Below, piece after piece: positions 31,203 through 40,790 of a DNA stretch of 64,000 bases. Positions within the stretch are counted from its first letter, which is position 1; every line of letters starts with the position of its first letter. The notes under the pieces are model-generated. The model searched no databases. It worked only from the letters and a program-made list of their open reading frames with translations, and was not told the origin of the DNA. Location of the stretch: the NCBI GenBank assembly GCA_930367215.1, contig OV884060.1:102882151-102946150 (forward strand), given 5' to 3'. Origin of the DNA: Pollenia angustigena. Lineage: Eukaryota; Arthropoda; Insecta; Diptera; Polleniidae. The translations under genes and the position numbers were made by a program.

Positions 31203-31937
31203 TCAATCTCTAGTGCAAAATCCGTTTGCCTTTTGTACTCTTCCCCGTAATTCCATTCTGAATATTTCCTTTCTGTGTTCACCACCATACTTGCGCTGCA
31301 ATGCTACCATAATGTCATCATAATTGTTTCTGCAACTTACTGGTACACTTTCTAGAATTTCAGCTGCAGTTCCTTTTAAAGCCAGAATCAGCTCTATGGC
31401 TTTTTCTTCATTGTTCCATGCATTTTTGTTGGCAACTGTGTCAAACTGGAACTTAAACGCATTCAATGGTGAGCTGCCGTCAAAACTTGGAGCTCTTATT
31501 CTATTCGAGACTTCTGGAAAAACTCGCACCACTCCCTCTTGGCACTGAAGACTATTTACTTTTTCTTCCAAATGATGTAGTTTTCCATCAAAAACCGTGA
31601 CTTGTGTTTTTACATCAGTGACTTGTGTTCTTACATCAGTGACTTGTGTCTTAACATCAAACAGCTTCTCGTTGAATTCTATCTCCATATCGTCTACTCT
31701 TTCATTTATAGCAGTAGAAATTTCTTGAAGCTTCTCAAGATTTTCGTTTGTCAATCTAGAATTTTGTTGAATTTCGGCTAAAATGGAGCTTGAGTTTTCT
31801 TCCATTTTTCTAGAGTTTTCTTCCATTTTTCTACAATTTTCTTCCATTTTTCTAGAAGTTTCAGCTACGATAGCTTTTGAATTTTCTTCCATTTTTCTAG
31901 ATGTTTCTGCTGAATTTTCTTTCACCATTTTTTCCAT
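31203..31937 (-). pseudogene. gag: Gag N-terminal part, frameshifted
   Basis: ATG at 31937. The N-terminus is a coiled coil made of near-repeats SRKMEENS (about residues 9-50), then VKTQVTDVRTQVTDVKTQVT around residue 95-115. From about residue 145 comes a retrotransposon gag domain (IRAPSFDGSSPLNAFKFQFD, ALQRKYGGEHRKEIFRMELR). After that the true frame shifts: an alternative frame continues KRQTDFALEIERLVQVTYPG, then shifts again into the downstream frame. Role: coat protein of the element's particle. Confidence 0.78.
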
Positions 31938-32009
31938 GTTATGAACAGAACCGTTTCTTAAAACAAACTAAACTAATTTTACATGAGTCACCCCTTTTAA
32001 TATTTCATA

Positions 32010-32230
32010 ATTATTTCTAGATTTTTTCCTGAACCTTCCCGTAAAAACTATTTATTATGTTCTATAACCATTTCCAGGAATGACTGGGAAATTTATATAG
32101 GAATAATTTTAAAATAACAGTTGTGTTGAAAATTATACATGACAATTTTAAGTAACATAAAACTATAACTTACAAGATAACTTATAACTAAAACTATAAA
32201 TAAATCTCAGATAAATTAGCTTTTGTAACA
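32010..32230 (-). repeat. 5' LTR of the minus-strand gypsy-type element
   Basis: About 97% identical to 29112-29331. The 5' leader follows on its left, with GGGGTGACTC close to the LTR as a possible primer-binding region; I could not match it to a tRNA. Confidence 0.82.
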
Positions 32231-32439
32231 ATATGTACATAAATTTATCAATAAAAAATTCCTTTTTTGAAATAAAGTTTTATTTGGTTTTATTGCAAAA
32301 ACCATTTAATATGTTAACATAGACATGTTTCATGGTGTTAGGAAATATGGAAGCATGGTTTGAAAGATCATTTGCGTTTTTCTTCTAAACATAGTAATAT
32401 GTTTGAGGCAATAACAAGCTTTTTACATTTAAAGTTGTA

Positions 32440-34657
32440 AAGTCTTATGTCTTAAAATAATTACAAGAAATATATATCGTCAGCTCATTACTGGTTTGAC
32501 CTACCGACCATTCAAAAAAAATGAGTTAGGTTTGAGATATATGTTTTTTTAATACCCTCTTTCTAAATCAAAAACCTGTTTCGCGAAAATTTGTATGGTT
32601 TTTTAAGATATAAAGGATTAATTTTGCTGCATATCAACTGTTTCAAAATTTTTTAAGTACTGTTTTGCTCTACAAGCCATTGTTTGGCGATTGCAGCAAA
32701 TTCTTCATACAACAACGTACAAAATATATTTTACTGTTGCTTTGCTTTATTGGCGCAAAAAAAAGTAGTAAAAGCAAAAACATTGTCTAATCACTAGGTC
32801 TACGCAACACTCCAGCTGCTTTTTGCTTGAGTTATACATCATTATCATGTTATACACAAAAAAAAAAAAAAAAAATGCATGTAGTTTGTCTTAACTTAAG
32901 TAAAATGTATTCCACGTACAGCCAAAATGATGAAAATCCGGTTGGCATGCATATATATCGCGAAATTTTTAATAACGAATATAATATTTCTTTTTTCAAG
33001 TCTAAGAAAGACCAATGCGATAAATGGGTTCCTTTTTAATAACAAAGAAAACATTTTAGCAATGCAAGAGAAATACATTTATAAGCAACACATAACAAAA
33101 AAAAATGCATTGACACGTGATCGTGATACCGACAGACTGAATATGGACCCAACCAAGTGTACGGTTTGCTATGATATGCAAAGTGTTTTTAGCCTACCTA
33201 AGGGAAATCCTTAAACATTTTACTACAAACGAAAATTTAATATGTACAATCTTACAGCAACCATTATTATGCCAAATATACCAACTTTAACTTATTGTGC
33301 CTTGTGGACGGAAGCTCATAGCGGTCGGAGTGGTAACGATATTGCTATTACTTTAATTAAAATTTTAAATGAATTAATAAAAGATTATCCACTAATTAAA
33401 ACTTTGACATTATGGAGCTATTCTTGCGTACCTCAAAATAAAAATCGAATTAACTCAACCGCAATCAAGATGTTTATTAAACAAAATAATATTGATACCG
33501 TAATACAAAAGTTTTTAGACCAGGGCATTCTTTAATTCAAGAAGTGGACTGTGTCCATGGTGTTATTGACCGGTACTTAAAGAATATTGAAATTCATAGA
33601 CCTCTTCATTTACTTAATTTGCTTAAAACAATGCCAAATAATAAAACAAAATTAAAAGTTATGGAAATGCTTCCGGAAGATTTTCGCACATACTCGTTAG
33701 TAGCAAATAAAATGGACTTTCGCAAAATCCCGTTTGCTAAAATTAAAGTACTTCTATATAGTAAAAAAATAAAAATGCAATTTTGGTTAAGTTTGCATCA
33801 AAAAATTGTTTTAAAATTCCTGAGAATTTGTTGACGCATGTTTTGAAAATATCGAAACCATCAATTATTTCCAGCGATAAAAAGAGAGACATAAAAGACT
33901 TGCTTATATTTCTTCCACATGTTGATAAAAGTTATTATAAAAATTGACTCAATATTTAGTTTTAAATTTTAAGTGTTTTTTCTTGATTCTATTTTACTTT
34001 TGTATTATTTAAGTTGTTTACTTTGTGGCTTTTTATGTACCTTTTCATAACAGTTGAACTGTTTTTTCTGTTTTTGTAAAATAAAACCAAATAAAAAAAA
34101 TGCATTAATGTTGACTTTTTATTAGATTGTAAATATAGAAACATTCATCTCAACAATAAGTTACTCAATACAGAGCAAAAGCATACGTATGCAGCACAAA
34201 AAGCCACTTTTTTAATTTTTTTTTTTTAGAAAAGTGGCGTATGTGGCACAAAACAATATTTTTAATTTTTCATATTCAAAAAAATACTATAAAATTCTAA
34301 CTTTATTCATGAAAGTGCGCAAAAATTTAAATTTTTCTTTAAAACATATACCGGATGCAGTGGTAAAAATATAAAAAATTCTATCGGGTATATTTTGAGA
34401 AATCTTCATGTAAATTTTCTTTGTCGTTTTTCTCCACTTCGACTTTTTGCCATATGCGCAAAATCAATTCTGAGCTGACGATATGACTGCTGTGGGCAAT
34501 CGCGTATAATTTAGATTTCAACTGTTCAGTTATGACTAATCAATAAACACAGCATAAATTTTTTTTTTTTATTTGAAACACAACAATATTTTTTTAAACA
34601 ATTGAAAAATATTATTTAGGACATTATGACGATATGAATTAATAGCACACCTTGTGA
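32440..34657 (+). mobile_element. probable coding member of the CACAAGGTGT family (decayed)
   Basis: The left part (AAAGTCTTATGTCTTAAAAT at 32440) matches the subterminal left region of copies 1 and 2 over ~35 bp. The right part (ACAACAATATTTTTTTAAAC through TAGCACACCTTGTG ending 34656) matches their right ~80 bp. The outermost left TIR is lost. Between the ends lies a broken gene for a transposase-like protein. This would make the two short copies its deletion derivatives. Confidence 0.6.
32875..33947 (+). pseudogene. transposase-like protein relic (widespread invertebrate family, DUF7869-like)
   Basis: Pieces in several frames on the plus strand: LNLSKMYSTYSQNDENPV and FFKSKKDQCDKW (32880-33030), CTVCYDMQSVFSLPKGN (33157-33213), YNLTATIIMPNIPTLTYCAL with WTEAHSGRSGNDIA (33242-33350), LWSYSCVPQNKNRIN (near 33410), GHSLIQEVDCVHGVIDRYL (across 33525-33590), and a C-terminus SSDKKRDIKDLLIFLPHVDK ending at the stop 33945. 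This order matches a large family of uncharacterised invertebrate proteins with SDSC-GQNKN and GHS...E.D..H blocks. In this copy the Asp expected before SC is Tyr, and several stops and frame changes interrupt it. A DDE-type transposase role is inferred from layout and flanking repeats. The Pfam name is from memory. Confidence 0.65.
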
Positions 34658-34809
34658 CGTGTTTGATACAATCATAACCACAAACATTAATGATTTTTTT
34701 TTATTATATTTTTAAAATTTTTATTTTTTCCATCAAACCCTTTATTTAAAAATATAAAAAAGTGTATCTCAAAGAATAGCCGTACAAAGTACGTGCATAT
34801 GTGTCTACA

Positions 34810-36178
34810 TTAGCGTGGCCGTTAGTTGTATGGAGAACTTTTTTTTTTTGATTTCTTATATTCTCCCCCCCCCAAATCGGTTCAGTTTTATGTAAAAAAA
34901 AATACAAAAAAATTTCGTGGCGATAAGTTGTGTTTTAGGGGGGGCGTCGGCCCCTCAAAGTTTGCCATCAAGCCATTTATTCAAATGTAATTTGTTTGCA
35001 TATGACTATCTCTTAAAAACAACATTTAACAAGAACATGGTATATGGCAATATTTTAGCTCTTCTAGTCAACAACATTAGCCTCGAAGAAAGTTTTTTGC
35101 TAAAATTAATATTTAAGAAAATAATTAAGAAAATAACAACAAAATTCCAAACATTTTATATACGTAATGTCAAGTGAACTAATTTTGAAATCGAAATCTT
35201 TCGATTTGGATGAAATTTGCACCACCGTTAGTCCCATTGAATAGTAGTTCAGACACAAATTCTCAACAAGATCGGTCAAAAAGTTTCTGAGTTTGGGAGG
35301 GTCAAAGTTTGAAATTTTGGCCATACAGGTGTTCTTTCACATCCATGTAACTTATTACCAATTGGGGTTAGCAAAATTTGTCTCAAGCAGCTTAGATAGC
35401 TATTTAATCAATCTTTTTAAAAAAAATTTTTTGGTTTTTTTAAAAAATTTTTTAACATATTTTTTTTATATTTAAAACTTTTTTTTTTTTTTTTGCCAAG
35501 TTGTAAATTTAAAAAAAAAATTTTAAAAAATTAAAAAAAAAACAAAAAAATTTTTTTTTTAAAGATTGATCAAATAGCTATCTAAGCTGCTTGGGACAAA
35601 TTTTGCTAACCCCAATTGGTAATAAGTTACATGGATGTGAAAGAACACCTATATGGCCAAAATTTCAAACTTTGACCCCCCCAAACTCAGAAACTTTTTG
35701 ACCGATCTTGTTGAAAATTTGTGTCTAAACTACTATTCAATAGGACTAACGTTGGTGCAAATTTCATCCAAATCGAAAGACATCGATTTCAAAATTAGTT
35801 CACTTGACATTAAATCCCTCTTTTATATATATAAAACGTATATAAAATGTTTGGAATTTTGTTGTTATTTTCTTAATTATTTTCTTAAATATTAATTTTA
35901 GCAAAAAACTTTCTTCGAGGCTAATGTTGTTGACTAGAAGAGCTAAAATATTGCCATATACCATGTTCTTGTTAAATGTTGTTTTTAAGAGATAGTCATA
36001 TGCAAACAAATTACATTTGAATAAATGGCTTGATGGCAAACTTTGAGGGGCGGACGCCCCCCCTAAAACACAACTTATCGCTACGAAAATTTTTTGTATT
36101 TTTTTTTACATAAAACTGAACCGATTTGGGGGGGGAGAATATAAGAAATCAAAAAAAAGAAAATAACGGCCACCCTAA
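34810..36178. mobile_element. foldback element: 1.37-kb palindrome with 6-bp duplication TCTACA
   Basis: Two inverted arms of about 650 bp (34810-35460 and 35530-36178), roughly 95% alike by eye, meet at an A/T-only centre near 35494. Ends TTAGCGTGGCCGTTA and inverted TAACGGCCACCCTAA. TCTACA lies on both sides (34804-34809, 36179-36184). The paired frames at 35106-35324 (minus) and 35653-35895 (plus), both MAKISNFDPPKLRNFLTDLV..., are the two arms read alike, not evidence of a protein. Confidence 0.85.
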
Positions 36179-36184
36179 TCTACA

Positions 36185-37113
36185 TACATATATACATACT
36201 ATGCATTGCATAACTATATGTAATAAGGGGAAACCCCTTTTAGTAAAATAAGTTAAAAAAATAACGAAACTTAAAAATTCATTGCACTAACTTATTCAAA
36301 ATGGCATACTGCAAGTGTATGAGATGAGAGTTCAGTAGGAGTATGAACAAAACAGCAATAAGACACACATAAAACGACGCATTCACAACCTTGTTGCCTA
36401 AAATCCCAGACAGAAGTGAAAAAACCTAACTTCATTAAGTGTCACCCAAGTTGTTTTTGTAAACTTGTCTTACCGTACTATAATAATTTAATGATACCTT
36501 GAAATTTTAGGTCGCCAAGTACGCACGCATTTATTATCGATACTCTCTGTTTTCTTCAAACTTAAGAGAATCTTAAAAAAAATATAGTAATTCACGGATA
36601 AATGCGTTCATGAAAAATGCTAAAGCCAAACGCTTTTAAGCGAGAAACAAATTTAAAATAATCTCGGTTTAATACGTTTCCGACGTATTTAAAGAATCTT
36701 AGTTACTTGGTAATATCGTTTATTTGTTGCCACAACGTCATAAGTCAATTATCACAAATTTTGACTTAATATCACTAATGCATAGTGAATGAGGTATTTT
36801 ATGAAGTCGAAAATATTTCATGTGAACAAACTCAACACTAAAGAGAAGAACACATTTTTTCCATTAATTTAAAAATCAAAAATTGTTTTCTGTAAATCTA
36901 ATATTTTTCAGTCATGACGATATTGCAGCAAATGAGCGACATGTACCTACCATTTATTTAGTGAGAATAAACAGCAATAAAAAACGCAGTTGCGTCAATA
37001 TATAAGAGATAACCGTTTTAATCAATCCAATTTAGTATTAAAGTGGTTGGACTAAAAATTAAACTCGTAACTATTTCAAATTCACAAAGTACTCTACAGT
37101 GCTAAGTACTCAA
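36185..37113. other. non-coding stretch
   Basis: No coding sequence and no bounded repeat recognised. Confidence 0.4.
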
Positions 37114-37408
37114 GGTTGGGATTCACTATCCTACACAATCATACGATTCATTCACACGAAAATCTAATGTAATTCTATTCGATACAAAAAAATGTCTTCA
37201 AAATCTGCTGTCAATGCCACACTATCCCACAAAAATGTTGCCAACTCAAATGACTCAGCTACTTACAACTCTGATCGCATCGAAACTATCATTTTATGAA
37301 AATGTTCATAAACATATGCTAGTCAGACAGACTTGTCAAAAAATCTGTCACTCAATTCATTTTTTTAAGACAAATCGTACGACTGAATAGGATAGTGTAT
37401 CGCCGGCC
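37114..37408. mobile_element. 295-bp MITE (GATTCACTATCCTA ends)
   Basis: Imperfect ~40-bp terminal inverted repeats: GGTTGGGATTCACTATCCTA on the left, TAGGATAGTGTATCGCCGGCC on the right. No exact duplication; CAA and TAA flank it, so a degenerate TWA-type (PIF/Harbinger) duplication is possible. Confidence 0.6.
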
Positions 37409-37799
37409 TAAATAGCACTATTGTGAACAGCATACTATATTATGATATTATAAATTAGTGGAACAATTATGATTTTTAGCCGAACTGTTAATTTTCGATA
37501 TTTTTAGATATTTAATGAAAATTTAATTTTCATTAAATTATTTTTACTGAAGGAAGGAATTTTACGACTTGAAATTTATATTCGACATTTTTTATTTTTC
37601 GAATTTATTCTATGAGCTAAATTTCAGTTGTGTATTTTATAAAGCTTTTTTGTAATAGTCCTATTCCTTAAATTTTTCAGAAATGACTTTATGCACTACC
37701 AGACTAATATATTGTATTTTCTTGTTACATTTTACCTTAGCTTTCCTTTTGAAAGCAAAGAGGTATATTGTATGTACAGAAAAATTTACAATTATTAGA

Positions 37800-37860
37800 C
37801 ACCAGCAGAATGTAATGCATTTTCTGGCCCGCTACGGCCTTCGTCAGCATTCTTTGTGTC
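37800..37860 (-). repeat. CTGACGA-hairpin-GAAA motif, copy 4
   Basis: On the minus strand GCTGACGAAGGCC, a short loop, GGGCC and AGAAAATGC: the same arrangement with a 4-5 bp stem. Only the motif is conserved; the flanks do not match the other copies. Confidence 0.35.
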
Positions 37861-38164
37861 ACACTGGATAGTGAGATTAGATACCATAGCCGAATATAGC
37901 ACTTTAATTGTTTTATTTAAATCATATCGGCTCAAACTTTTCTCTACATTGACGGTAAAATGGGGTAACGGTTTAATGTTTTAATCACATAAACAAATGT
38001 ATTAAATAATCACGGAAATACATTTTTAAGGGGAAGAGTCCAACAATTTCGAAGACAATTTTTACATTAAGGATAAATATAAAGAATTTAAGCTGCCTTG
38101 TTTCTAAAGACATCATTTTTTTTGTAGTGTCTAATAAAAAACATATAAAAAGATTTAAAATTTT

Positions 38165-38487
38165 CTTATTTCGAAGACTTTTCGTCGGATTTTCTCCTTT
38201 ATGGTCTAACAAAAACCGGTTTCGCTAAGTAAAGCTTCTTAAAACTGCCTTGTTTCTGACTACCAGAGAAGCTTTAGTTAGCGAAGCCGGTATTTGTTAT
38301 ACAATAGAGGAGAAAATCCTTGCGCCCGGCCGAAGGCCGGCTATACAGAGAAGCTTTAGTTAGCGAAGCCGGTGTTTGTTATACCATAGAGGAGAAAATC
38401 TTTGCGCCCGGCCGAAGGCCGGCTATACAGAGCAGCTTTAGTTAGCGAAGCCAGTATTTGTTATACCATAGAAGAGAAAATCCTTAT
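38165..38487. repeat. 82-bp tandem repeat (2.7 units) preceded by an inverted unit
   Basis: Units start at 38264, 38346 and 38428 (CAGAGAAGCTTTAGTTAGCG), exact period 82 bp. The first two complete units contain a GC-rich hairpin, CCCGGCCGAAGGCCGGC. The region 38165-38240 is an inverted, diverged copy of part of the unit (reads AAGCTTTACTTAGCGAAACC on the minus strand). GC content is well above the surroundings. Confidence 0.85.
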
Positions 38488-38516
38488 TTTCGATATATGT
38501 ATATATTTAATATATA

Positions 38517-38680
38517 CACCCAGAGAAAAAGCTACAAAACCATTTTAAAAAAATTTTTACCCATATTATGTTTAATTTAACCAAATCATTGTCGCCGACA
38601 ACCGTATTATGGTTAAATTAGTTTCTTTAAAAATAGTTTTGTTGTTTGCGACCATAATAAAACATGGTTTTCTCTGCGTG
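38517..38680. mobile_element. 164-bp MITE, CACNCAGAGAAAA ends, TA target
   Basis: Ends CACCCAGAGAAAAAGC (38517) and ...TTTTCTCTGCGTG (38680), flanked by TA (38515-38516 and 38681-38682). Interior imperfectly palindromic (AAACCATTTT...; TAATTTAACC / GGTTAAATTA). Tc1/mariner-type non-autonomous element. Confidence 0.7.
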
Positions 38681-38682
38681 TA

Positions 38683-40335
38683 TGCAGATCTTTTTTTGTA
38701 TATAACTTCTTTAGTTATTATGTACCTTTTGTCACTTTTAAATCGATTTTAATGAAGTTTATGTGGGACTTTAATTTGGTAAAGTTTAGTTTTTAATAAA
38801 ACACGGTAACTGCACGTTTAAAATTATAATTTATTCATTTTTCACTTAGGCTAGTTTAGTTTTTAGATTAAGTTAAATAATTAGAACATAAAAACTTCAT
38901 TTAATATTGAAGGTAGTGTCAACGTTTAAACTGATAATTGTACTTCATTTTCCACTTAGGGTAGTTTAGCTTAGATAAAGTTAATTAATTAGAAAATAAA
39001 ACTTCACTTTACATCAATAGTAGGTTACTTTTCAACTTTGCTTCTTGACTGCCACTGAACAACTATTCATAGATGGAAGAAAGTCCATCAATTCAATCGG
39101 TAACTCGTCACTTTCAAATCGTCTGTTTCATTAAACAAAATAAAGCTGTCCCACTCTCCCGTCATCTCAATACACTCCACAAAAACGCAACCATACACCC
39201 ACAGTTGCTAAAACCGTCTGCCAGATCTGTTAGTACGATCAGGCTCCAATCCCACATTTATGAACAAAGATAAATCCATATTAATATGGACACATAAGCA
39301 TGATGTGTTTTAAAATTCTGTAGTGTATCTGATGTACTGCGCGTGTAGCATATGGTCGGGCTTGACCGACTATACTTTCTTACTTGTTTTTATTGAAATT
39401 ACCTAATTTATTAAAAAACTTTATTGATCTTTTAACTGTTCAATAACAGAATTAAGCGATTAAACCAAAACCTCGGTTAGTCAATCGTGCGATTAGCCGA
39501 TTACAGCAAAAACCCGATTTAATGAATGCCCTATTAATAGCCAATGTGATGGCTTTGATAAATTTTTAATATTCAAGATGGATTGCAATATAATATTCTT
39601 GTTGTGGGTTAAATGCAGTAGATGAATTAATTAAATAGATTACAATTTAAGTTTAATATACAGAACAACGCTGTTAAATACAGTTCTGTTCTCTATAAAA
39701 TGAAACGGATGGTCACCTTAAATATACTACGTATTTTTAACGTTTTCTTTCTTTTTAATAGAATCCGCTAGTATGGTAATCCATCTGCCATCGATGACGT
39801 TGATAATGACGTGATTTGATATTATTTAGTTACTGAGGGAGTGGGGATTAAACAACAACTTCCTTTTTTGCAGACTTCAGCTACTATCTACTCTCCTTTA
39901 CCGACGTGTCATCTTCTTTATATATCTATAACACAAATTCAGTTTCAATATTCTTTGACAAAAATTCGTAAAAGCAAATAAAATTCCTAAAGCAAGAGCA
40001 ACTGCAAACAAATAGTTTAAAATATTCTTGTAAAATATTAAAGAGGAACTTCTAAAGCTTGTTTCTATTTTTAGAATTAAGAATTTTGTTCAAAAGTTTT
40101 TTTTTTTTTTGTTTTTTTGTTTTGTAACAAAACACAAAACACTGAAAGTAAATTACTAACAGAAAAACAGACAGGAAGTAAATTCCTGCAAATATTACCA
40201 ACGTTACAATGTGAAATGATAAAACTTTTGTTAAGTTTCGTGTACAAACTTATCCATCACTTGTCTCGATTTCAATCCGAATATTTAAGAGAGGCAGTTC
40301 TTTCCAGGGTTTTTTTTTTTTGGTGAAATGCTTTT
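38683..40335. other. non-coding; hAT-like end at 39453-39532
   Basis: At 39453-39532 (minus strand) GGGCATTCATTAAATCGGG and ACTAACCGAGGTTTTGG repeat the hAT-like end seen at 18396-18475. Around 39340-39390, GGTCGGGCTTGACCGACTAT followed by CTTACTTGT resembles the tail of a common fly repeat. Nothing else recognised. Confidence 0.35.
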
Positions 40336-40790
40336 TTGACCGCCTTTTACTGAATGCAAATGGATGAAACTTTGCAGGCATGCATATTCCCGATGACAAT
40401 ACATGAATACATGGGCGTAGCCAGGATAAAATCTAAGGGGGGGGGGCAAAATTTTTCTTTAGCTTCACTTCGGAAAATTAAATCTTGTAACGTTAATTTA
40501 ACCGCCTTATACTCAATGCAAATGGATGAAACTTTGCAGGCATACATATTCCCGATGACAATACACGAATACATGGGCGAAGCCGGGATAAAATCTAGGG
40601 GAGGGGGGGGGAAACATTTTTTTTTTTGGTAAAATGCTTTTTTGACCGCCTTTTACTCAATGCAAATGGATGAAACTTTGCAGGCATGCATATTCCCGAT
40701 GACAATACACGAATACATGGGCGTAGCCAGGATACAATCTAGGGGGGGGGCCAAAACTTTTAAAACTTTTTCTTTAGCTTCACTTCGGAA
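40319..40790. repeat. three tandem units of ~145-160 bp with G runs
   Basis: The segment ATGCAAATGGATGAAACTTT recurs at 40354, 40516 and 40660; each unit continues with GCATATTCCCGATGACAATA and GAATACATGGGCG and ends in a run of 7-10 G. GAAATGCTTTTTTGACCGCC precedes the first unit and, as AAAATGCTTTTTTGACCGCC, the third. The open frames here follow the repeat and are not genes. Confidence 0.8.

Larger units (their letters stand above)
29112..32230 (-). mobile_element. gypsy-type LTR element with RT, RNase H and integrase core deleted
   Basis: LTRs of about 220 bp (32010-32230 as 5', 29112-29331 as 3' on the minus strand), about 97% identical (7 substitutions, 1 indel). Between them: gag with coiled coil, zinc knuckle, aspartic protease, then directly the integrase zinc domain and integrase C-terminus. 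No reverse transcriptase, RNase H or integrase DDE core. Target duplication not clear. A non-autonomous derivative that kept Gag and protease. Confidence 0.85.

Noticed and set aside
34200..34245. Short hairpin AAAAGCCACTTTT / AAAAGTGGC as a terminator or small element
   Set aside because: Arms are too short and no flanking duplication is present; likely chance in AT-rich DNA inside the decayed transposon.
35653..35895. Frame MAKISNFDPPKLRNFL... repeated in both orientations
   Set aside because: It is the same foldback arm read twice; mirrored frames of a palindrome are not independent evidence for a protein.
37800..37860. Functional hammerhead ribozyme
   Set aside because: Only the CTGACGA-stem-GAAA part is visible; stems I and III cannot be drawn, so it is kept only as a motif match.
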